Shown here: piece after piece, positions 6,807 to 12,004 of the stretch
Layout: each line of letters starts with the position of its first letter
Position numbering within the stretch: position 1 is the stretch's first letter
Source: Candidatus Aminicenantota bacterium
Lineage (GTDB): Bacteria > Acidobacteriota > Aminicenantia > JAMOAD01
Direction of reading: 5' to 3'
Assembly (NCBI GenBank): GCA_027070475.1
Contig: JALXDT010000297.1
Coordinates: 1-12,004 of the forward strand
DNA length: 12,004 nt
Made by a program: the position numbers and the translations under genes
Notes under the pieces: model-generated
Told to the model about the DNA's origin: nothing
Databases searched by the model: none
What the model saw: only the letters and a program-made list of their open reading frames with translations

Positions 6807-8436
6807 TTGACTTTCTCCTTTTTAGTGCCTTCATCATCTTATCTCTCCTCTTGGCTTCCCTCTTCTTGAGATTCTTTAAAAGATTATTCAAAAGATTCTT
6901 CTTCATATTCTGTTTTTGTTTATCCTTTTTCTTATCCATTTTTTTGTTTTTGCTCTGGGATTTATCGTTTTTATTGTTTTTTTGCTCTTTTTTTTGCTGT
7001 TTATTTTTTTCATTCCTCTTTCTTTTCTGTTTCCTCATCTTTTTCAAAACTATTTCAAGATTCTTTTTGGCTCTAAAAAAATTTGGATCTATTTTTAGTG
7101 CATTCTTATAGCTTTCAGCAGCTTTGTTAAAATTCCCTCTTTTTAAATAAAGATTACCTAAATTATACAATGAAAATTTTCTTAAATCCTTATTTTTACT
7201 TTCTGCTCCACTTTTAAAGTATTTTTCTGCTTCGCTGTCTTTTTTAAGCTTATAAAGAGAATCTCCTATATTAAAATCAAGCTTTTTATCATACATTGCA
7301 TAATCTTTGGCCCTCTGAAATTCTTTCAATGCTTGAGAGTATTCTCCCTTTTTATATTTTTTCACTCCTTTGTTATTATGATAGTTTCCTTTATCAATTA
7401 TGGAACTATTTATATTTAAGATAAAAATTAAAATCAGGAGAAAGATTTTATTTAACCCTTTTTCCCCAACAGGCATCATAGATGAAAATAGAAGAAATAA
7501 AAAGCCTATGATAGCAAAATAATAGTATTTCTCTTTATATTCAACAAGAGAAACATTTATTTTATTTGAACCTTTTGATGGTTCATATTTTAATGCTTTT
7601 TTTATATTTTCAAAAAGGTCTAAAGAAAAATAGAATTTTCCATTACTCTCCTCAGCCAATCTCTTTAAAAACCCTATATTAAGTTTTGAAATCACATAAT
7701 TACCATCTTTGTCTTGTTTGAATCCCACTATCTTACCACTTTTATTGTACACAGGGATTCTTGCTCCTTTCAATGTCCCAACAGCAATTGTAAATATTTG
7801 AATCCCACTCTCCTTGGCTGTTTTTAAACAATCTTTCAAATTACTTTCTGTATCCTCACCATCCGAAAGTATTATTAACTTTCTCTTTGCCTCTCTGCTC
7901 CTAAATACAAGAGAAACAAGGGAAATTAGATCTTTAAAATTTGTTCCCTGCAAAGAAACAGTAGCAGGAGAAAGGGTTTTAACATTATACTTTACAAATT
8001 CATAATCAAGAGTAAGGGGAACAACTATCTTACTCTCTCCGGCAAAAGCAATTAAGCCCACAAAACCACCATAGTATGAGTCCATAGTTTTACTTAAAGC
8101 GTTCTTAACTCTCTCCAATCTTGATGGACTGATATCCTGAGATAGCATTGAATTGGAAACATCGACAGCAAAAATAACATCCTCTCCTTTTATCCTTACT
8201 GTTTTCTCCTTAACTCCCCACCGCGGTTCCATTATTGCAAGAATCAGGAAAGAAAGGCCTATAATAAAAAGAGTTTTTTTTATAAATTCTCTCTTTCTGT
8301 TCTTATTAATCATAGTTGGTAAATTTTTATATTTCAGAGATATTTTTTTCGATCTGAGCTGAAAAATCTTAGTTATAATCAAAACAATGAAAAATAGAAC
8401 AAAAAGCAGGATATAAGAAAAATTTCCCCAATGCAT
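6775..8436 (-). CDS. Membrane VWA protein fused to BatC-like TPR domain (BatA/BatB-BatC fusion)
   Basis: This 553-aa protein has two N-terminal helices (about 7-26 and 54-69) and then a von Willebrand A domain (about 85-285). The MIDAS is complete: DVSNS (Asp92, Ser94, Ser96), Thr165 in QGTNF, and Asp192 in SDGED. Two more helices follow (about 304-320 and 330-343), then TPR repeats (about 350-460, e.g. NNKGVKKYKKGEYSQALKEF and YNLGNLYLKRGNFNKAAESY), and a Lys/Arg/Asn/Gln-rich tail (about 465-553) ending KDW, a finish I recall from BatC-type proteins. By the positive-inside rule, the VWA and TPR parts would lie on the outer face of the inner membrane. In Bacteroides BatB and BatC are separate; here they are one chain, directly coupled to BatD. 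The ATG at 8436 has no Shine-Dalgarno and lies 6 nt after an extended -10. No MoxR ATPase or DUF58 gene appears in the window. Confidence 0.87.
   Translation of the reverse strand: MHWGNFSYILLFVLFFIVLIITKIFQLRSKKISLKYKNLPTMINKNRKREFIKKTLFIIGLSFLILAIMEPRWGVKEKTVRIKGEDVIFAVDVSNSMLSQDISPSRLERVKNALSKTMDSYYGGFVGLIAFAGESKIVVPLTLDYEFVKYNVKTLSPATVSLQGTNFKDLISLVSLVFRSREAKRKLIILSDGEDTESNLKDCLKTAKESGIQIFTIAVGTLKGARIPVYNKSGKIVGFKQDKDGNYVISKLNIGFLKRLAEESNGKFYFSLDLFENIKKALKYEPSKGSNKINVSLVEYKEKYYYFAIIGFLFLLFSSMMPVGEKGLNKIFLLILIFILNINSSIIDKGNYHNNKGVKKYKKGEYSQALKEFQRAKDYAMYDKKLDFNIGDSLYKLKKDSEAEKYFKSGAESKNKDLRKFSLYNLGNLYLKRGNFNKAAESYKNALKIDPNFFRAKKNLEIVLKKMRKQKRKRNEKNKQQKKEQKNNKNDKSQSKNKKMDKKKDKQKQNMKKNLLNNLLKNLKKREAKRRDKMMKALKRRKSNGKKKTDKDW
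6778..7044 (-). repeat. Low-complexity Lys-rich coding tail
   Basis: This region encodes residues about 465-553 of the VWA-TPR protein. Lys and Arg dominate, with Asn, Gln and Asp, and there are few hydrophobic residues apart from one amphipathic patch (MKKNLLNNLLKNL). The A-rich coding strand produces Phe/Leu/Ser-rich open frames on the opposite strand, which are not genes. Confidence 0.75.
6815..6820 (-). promoter_or_regulatory. Shine-Dalgarno of batD, inside the VWA gene
   Basis: AAGGAG lies 8 nt before the batD ATG (6806), inside the 3' coding sequence of the VWA-TPR gene. It supports the long 32-nt overlap rather than a later start. Confidence 0.8.
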
Positions 8437-8442
8437 CTTTTT

Positions 8443-8470
8443 ATTTTACCATAAAAAAAGATAGTGGTAA
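8443..8470 (-). promoter_or_regulatory. Promoter of the VWA-BatD-small-protein operon, predicted leaderless
   Basis: The extended -10 TGGTAAAAT (8443-8451, minus strand) ends 6 nt before the ATG at 8436. A weak -35, TTACCA (8465-8470), is 16 nt upstream. It fits in the 35-nt gap after the GWxTD stop, so the operon may have its own start or be read through from the GWxTD gene. Confidence 0.5.
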
Positions 8471-8471
8471 T

Positions 8472-10607
8472 CTACTTTGAGTTTTTATTTATTTGTGTAT
8501 TTTTGAGCTTTTTTTGAATTCTCTTTATTTTTTCGATCAAATTCTTTATTTCAGGTTGGTCATCATTCAAAGATAGAGAGGCTTTAAAAGCCTTTAAAGC
8601 CTGATCAAACTCATTTAACCGAAGAAAGGAAAGACCTAAAAGATTAATTACATGATAATCACTGTCATAGATTTTATTAGCTTTCAATAGATTCTTAAGA
8701 GCTTCATCCGTATTATTTTTATAGAACAAGAGTTCCCCTTTCAGAGCATAGTACTCAAAGTCAAACTTTTTGTTATCCTTTAAAGTCTCGATTACAGGCA
8801 TCGCCTCATCGTATTTATTTAATTTCAAAAGCAATTTAGCATATCTAACAATCCCTTCGCCAAAATCTTTTTTCTCGGAAAAACCGAGTTTATAAAATTT
8901 TTCTGCTTCACTAAATTCTCCTATGTTTTCATATTCATTGGCAATTCTATAATAGTTTAATCCCTTATTCTTTTTATCCAGTACCTTAAATGCCTCCATC
9001 GGATGAGCAACACTTCTGACTGGTGAAACTGTAAAATTGTTTTCTTTTGTATCAATGGGAACATTAGAGCTATACAATCTTGCCGTTATATCAAAAACAG
9101 CAGAGGGTATCTTCCCATCATTTATTGATATGTATTTAAAGAAATCATTTTGCCCTGCCGGGATTTGGAAAACAAAGGATCTGGAAAAATCAGGATATCC
9201 AGGTCTATTCTTTATGATAAGTTCTATTTTACCTTTCTTTATATTTTTAACATTTTCAGCACCTATAAAAATTAGGATATTATCAGCAAGAGAAAAAATC
9301 TTTTTAGGCTCGATATTCAAAAGATAGTTTTTAAATTTAAAAGGTCTGTAAACAATATCCAAGGCTGATTTTTCCACTCTATAAGTTGGTATTGGTGTCA
9401 ACAAACGTGGCACATTTGAGGAAGGTGGAATTCTTATATCTTTTTTCACATAGGTAAATTCCTTTTTTATTGAGTTTTGCAAGAGAACGATTAATTGATA
9501 ATCACCGGGTATTACCGGGAACATATCATCAACACTCAACCCCAGAGGTTTTAACTTTGTATTAACCTCTTCTTCTGTAAAATAAAAGGAATAATTTTTA
9601 GAATAATGGTAAACTATCTGTTTTCCTTTTTTTAAGCTAACATCAAGTTTTAAAGCAAAATAATATTTATCTTTTTCAGCAGAATAATCAAGAGATATTC
9701 TATGAGGTTTTATTGAAAAATGTAGAAAATTGAGTTTTGTTTGAGGATCAAAGCTAAGAGTATAGAAGAAATCATTTTCTATATAATTCATTGTATAATC
9801 CACTTTTACTATTCCTTTAAAATCCAGAAAATGTCTGGCATAGCTAACCTTAACCCTCTTTTTTGGTAAATCAAAGATTTGACTTAAAAGAACAGAACTT
9901 CGTGTAGTAGGCATTGAGAAAAAGGACTCTTCTCCCGGAATCAAAGAGAGTACTGATTTTGCTATTGAAGGAGCAACCTCTTTTAATTTTCTGTAAATTG
10001 AATTAATATCTGTAATATCCACGCCTTCCTGATCCCTTAAAAGAGAAGCAGGGCCATCAAAGGCTGGATCATATAAAACATACTCTCCAATTCCATTTCT
10101 TTTATAAAAGATTATTCTAAAATATGCTGGTAAACCTAATTTTTTATCACCATAGTACCCCCAGATTTTAAGAGGATATAGACCAAATTTATTATCATAA
10201 TTATTATGCACATTTGGAGGCCCTAACAGAATATAGATCTTCCCCATATCTGTCATCCATCCGGGTCTTGTGGTTTTAAAATGTTTATTCGCATATTTGA
10301 ATCTTCTTATATGTTCCTCCTTAAATTCATTTTCAGGTGTTCCCGGAGTCGGATCTCTATACTGCCAGAAAAGTTTTATAAAGGCGTCTCTATCCCTATT
10401 GTTAGTAAGCTGGAGAAAGACCTTTTTTTCTATGGGTGTTATAATATAATAAACAAGATCAAGCCAGTCTCTATACTTTTTAGGAAGTTTTTTTATAAGT
10501 TCTTTTGTAGATATACCCTTTTTCTTTTCTTTAGTATAAGAAAACTCTGAAAATATCAAAACAAATGAAAATAAAAAAATCAACAAATAAATTATTCTCT
10601 TTTTCAT
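8472..10607 (-). CDS. GWxTD-domain protein with C-terminal TPR repeats
   Basis: This is a 711-aa exported protein. Residues 1-25 form a signal peptide (MKKR, then a hydrophobic core). Residues about 35-190 are the GWxTD domain: WLDLVYYIITPIEKKVFLQL (48-67), RDAFIKLFWQYRDPTPGTPE (73-92), the name-giving GWMTD (116-120) and GKIYILLGPP (122-131). A beta-rich middle region (about 230-530) resembles extracellular Ig-like or barrel strands. The end, about 550-700, holds TPR-like helical pairs (YYRIANEYENIGEFSEAEKF, YALKGELLFYKNNTDEALKN, NLLGLSFLRLNEFDQALKAF). The domain's biochemical role is unknown to me; it is common in Acidobacteriota/Aminicenantes-type and Ignavibacteria-type genomes as a secreted protein. 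It precedes the VWA-BatD operon by 35 nt on the same strand, which suggests a shared envelope role. The ATG at 10607 has no Shine-Dalgarno and follows a strong promoter by 6 nt. Confidence 0.88.
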   Translation of the reverse strand: MKKRIIYLLIFLFSFVLIFSEFSYTKEKKKGISTKELIKKLPKKYRDWLDLVYYIITPIEKKVFLQLTNNRDRDAFIKLFWQYRDPTPGTPENEFKEEHIRRFKYANKHFKTTRPGWMTDMGKIYILLGPPNVHNNYDNKFGLYPLKIWGYYGDKKLGLPAYFRIIFYKRNGIGEYVLYDPAFDGPASLLRDQEGVDITDINSIYRKLKEVAPSIAKSVLSLIPGEESFFSMPTTRSSVLLSQIFDLPKKRVKVSYARHFLDFKGIVKVDYTMNYIENDFFYTLSFDPQTKLNFLHFSIKPHRISLDYSAEKDKYYFALKLDVSLKKGKQIVYHYSKNYSFYFTEEEVNTKLKPLGLSVDDMFPVIPGDYQLIVLLQNSIKKEFTYVKKDIRIPPSSNVPRLLTPIPTYRVEKSALDIVYRPFKFKNYLLNIEPKKIFSLADNILIFIGAENVKNIKKGKIELIIKNRPGYPDFSRSFVFQIPAGQNDFFKYISINDGKIPSAVFDITARLYSSNVPIDTKENNFTVSPVRSVAHPMEAFKVLDKKNKGLNYYRIANEYENIGEFSEAEKFYKLGFSEKKDFGEGIVRYAKLLLKLNKYDEAMPVIETLKDNKKFDFEYYALKGELLFYKNNTDEALKNLLKANKIYDSDYHVINLLGLSFLRLNEFDQALKAFKASLSLNDDQPEIKNLIEKIKRIQKKLKNTQINKNSK

Positions 10608-10613
10608 CGAAAA

Positions 10614-10642
10614 AGTATATAGGAAATTGCTTTTCCAGTCAA
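10614..10642 (-). promoter_or_regulatory. Promoter of the GWxTD gene, predicted leaderless
   Basis: TTGACT (10637-10642), a 17-nt spacer and TATACT (10614-10619) are followed by six bases and then the ATG at 10607. This is the best sigma-70-type promoter in the window. Its expected start site coincides with the start codon. Confidence 0.8.
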
Positions 10643-10655
10643 TATTTCTTTTGTA

Positions 10656-10694
10656 CTTGCCTTAATAGTTGAAACATGTCTCAAGACCGGCAAG
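10656..10694. promoter_or_regulatory. Nested inverted repeat in the divergent intergenic region, candidate operator
   Basis: CTTGCC (10656-10661) and GGCAAG (10689-10694) are perfect inverted arms enclosing a 16-bp near-palindrome, TTGAAACATGTCTCAA (10669-10684, 7 of 8 pairs match). The two dyads are centred within 2 bp of each other. The element lies upstream of both divergent promoters and could bind a dimeric regulator of the GWxTD gene, the kinase gene, or both. It could also form a hairpin or be chance. Confidence 0.4.
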
Positions 10695-10724
10695 GGATTA
10701 ATTTTATAGATATTAGTTATCTGA

Positions 10725-10738
10725 GAAAAATATTTTTC
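10725..10738. repeat. 14-bp perfect palindrome upstream of the kinase promoter
   Basis: GAAAAATATTTTTC is a perfect 14-bp palindrome ending 3 nt before the proposed -35 of the kinase gene (10742). The position suits an operator, but the AT-only core makes chance plausible. Confidence 0.3.
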
Positions 10739-10741
10739 CTA

Positions 10742-10770
10742 ATGAAAAAAATTAAAAAATATACTATACT
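10742..10770 (+). promoter_or_regulatory. Promoter of the kinase gene, predicted leaderless
   Basis: Two overlapping TATACT hexamers lie at 10760-10765 and 10765-10770. The second ends 6 nt before the ATG at 10777 and has ATGAAA (4 of 6 -35 matches) 17 nt upstream, at 10742-10747. No Shine-Dalgarno precedes the ATG. Confidence 0.6.
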
Positions 10771-10776
10771 AATAAA

Positions 10777-12004
10777 ATGAAAGAAACAGACTCTATTGAT
10801 TTTATCGAAGGGGATAAAGAAACTAAAAATTCAGATATTAATTCATTTCTTTATCTAATTTCTAATCTAAAAACAGGGACTTTTATAAACAACAGATATA
10901 AGATTGAAAAAAAATAGGCGAAGGTGGGGTCGGTGTTGTTTATAAAGCATACGATACCATGTTAGAACAAACAGTTGCTTTAAAGTTCATTAACCCTCTT
11001 ATAACCTCAAATAAAAGAAAGTTTCATAGGATACAGAGAGAGGTTACTATTGCCAGAGATATTACAGATCCGAGACTTGTTAAAGTTTTTTCTTTAGAAA
11101 CATGGCAGGATATTTATTTCAATGTTATGGAATTTGTTGAAGGAGAGAGCTTAAAGGATTATCTAAGGGGAAAAAAGAAATTATCATGGAAAGAATTTAA
11201 GCCTATTTTCTTTCAAATTTTAGATGGAGTTAAAACTTTGCATAATAATAATATAATACATAGAGATCTAAAACCATCCAACATCTTAATAACAAAGAAG
11301 GGAAAGGTAAAGATAGTTGATTTCGGTTTATCCAAAGACCTTGAGGATGAAACTAAAACATCTTCAATAGGGGAGATAACAGGCACTCCCCACTATATCC
11401 CTCCTGAACAAGTAATAGGAGAACCTCTTGGCTTCTACTCTGATATTTACCAATTAGGTGTAATTCTATTTCAGGTAATCACCGGAAAACTTCCCTATGA
11501 TAATTATACTTCAACAGTTGAGCTTTTATATAAAAAAGTAAGTGAACCTTCCGTTAATAAATGCATTATTCTTAATGAAATCCCTGAATTTTTAAGTTTT
11601 GCTATTAAAAAAGCAATGGAAATAGAACCAAAGAATAGATTTAAAACCGTTGATGAATTTAAGGAATTTTTATCAAGAGAGAAGGTTACATTTATCGATA
11701 AATTTCTATGTAAATTCAAAAAACTTCGAAAAAAGGTAATTTTCAAATTTATTTTAATTGGTTTTTTATTGCTTTTTATATATTTTTTTGCAATCAATAA
11801 CAAAACAATCAGCAGGATAAAGTATAATAAAAGCAAATTGATTGCTTCTAACTTTGTGGGGGTTAAGCTTTTTGAGAAAGAATTTTCTCCCTATTATGTT
11901 TACAAAGCGATTCTCCTAAAACCTACAGAAAACTTTTTAAATATAAAAGCAGGCTCCATAAACAAAAAAGAAAAAATTGTTGTTGTGTTTCTAAATTATA
12001 AAGG
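10777..12004 (+). CDS. Hanks-type Ser/Thr protein kinase with membrane anchor, split by a -1 frame offset; 3' end outside window
   Basis: The zero frame from ATG 10777 encodes 46 residues ending TFINNRYKIEKK and then TAG (10915-10917). The -1 frame continues directly with IGEGGVGVVYKAYD and stays open to the window end. Numbering the joined chain, all kinase elements are intact: glycine loop GEGGVG (48-53), Lys70 in VALK, Glu89, HRDLKPSN (162-169), DFG (182-184), GTPHYIPPE activation segment, SDIYQLG and PKNRF. A transmembrane helix at about 320-342 is followed by an extracytoplasmic sensor region that is cut off. This is the PknB-like layout: cytoplasmic kinase, one helix, outer domain. The frames can only be joined in the A8 tract (10907-10914). 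The -1 frame has no start codon ahead of the glycine loop; its first ATG (10959) would delete that loop. The cause may be a sequencing indel, a recent mutation, or slippage; I cannot decide which. Confidence 0.85.
10907..10914 (+). other. A8 tract joining the two kinase frames (indel or -1 slippage site)
   Basis: Eight adenines read GAA AAA AAA TAG in the zero frame. The -1 frame has a TGA at 10905-10907 and the zero frame has TAG at 10915-10917, so only this tract is open in both. A single added A, or a -1 slip on A-AAA-AAA, yields the expected RYKIEKKIGEGG junction. I see no obvious upstream stimulatory Shine-Dalgarno. Confidence 0.75.

Noticed and set aside
6851..7111. Phe/Leu/Cys-rich open frames on the + strand (also 6916-7098)
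   Set aside because: They are the antisense of the Lys-rich tail of the VWA-TPR protein; AAA/AAG runs read as TTT/CTT. No Shine-Dalgarno or promoter is seen, and the composition is an artefact.
8452..8470. Possible intrinsic terminator after the GWxTD gene (minus strand, short AGAT...ATCT stem then T7)
   Set aside because: The stem is only 4 bp and the region is better explained as the promoter of the VWA gene.
9037..9327. 96-aa open frame on the + strand, and 10281-10550 likewise
   Set aside because: Both are antisense to the GWxTD gene, whose domains are continuous through these regions.
11504..11836. 110-aa open frame on the − strand
   Set aside because: It is antisense to the kinase C-lobe and transmembrane helix, which form a coherent protein in the + frame.
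1..12004. CRISPR array, tRNA, rRNA, insertion sequence or prophage genes
   Set aside because: No regularly spaced repeats, cloverleaf-like sequences, transposase or integrase motifs, or phage genes were seen on either strand.

Overview
The window is strongly AT-rich, gene-dense bacterial chromosome with a Gram-negative envelope: it encodes signal peptides, an outer-membrane beta-barrel and a LolA-like periplasmic carrier. A GWxTD-domain protein, a Bat-type VWA/TPR/BatD locus and a Hanks-type Ser/Thr kinase point to the Acidobacteriota/Aminicenantes part of the tree or a related deep lineage. That placement is inference from gene content only; no rRNA or tRNA is present to fix it.

Layout. At 1-1676 (+) lie the 3' end of a LolA-like outer-membrane lipoprotein-sorting protein and a DUF1302-like beta-barrel, probably one operon. 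Everything from 1673 to 10607 is on the minus strand. In transcription order it is: a secreted GWxTD + TPR protein (10607-8472); a membrane VWA protein fused to a BatC-like TPR/Lys-rich tail (8436-6775); BatD (6806-5025); an unrecognised 80-aa protein (5023-4781); then an isoprenylcysteine/phospholipid-type methyltransferase (4734-4039), a RarD-type DMT transporter (4052-3135) and a glycerophosphodiester phosphodiesterase (from about 3142 to 2462); and finally a DUF2061 + APS-kinase fusion (2401-1673), which converges on the beta-barrel gene with overlapping stop codons. From 10777 (+) a membrane Ser/Thr protein kinase runs off the window, divergent from the GWxTD gene across a 169-nt intergenic region.

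Two observations stand out. First, all five genes that begin a transcription unit (GWxTD, VWA, methyltransferase, DUF2061-CysC, kinase) lack a Shine-Dalgarno sequence and instead carry a -10-like hexamer just before the ATG, 5-6 nt away in four of the five. This predicts leaderless mRNAs. Several operon-internal genes instead have clear Shine-Dalgarno sequences (BatD, the 80-aa gene, the beta-barrel). Second, the kinase gene is split by a -1 frame offset that can only be resolved inside an A8 tract just before the glycine-rich loop, while every kinase motif downstream is intact. It is a sequencing indel, a recent mutation, or a slippage-controlled kinase.

Functionally, the central block looks like a cell-envelope stress or maintenance locus (GWxTD, VWA-TPR, BatD and a small partner). 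The methyltransferase/DMT/GDPD trio suggests membrane-lipid or small-molecule handling, but no pathway can be named from this window alone.
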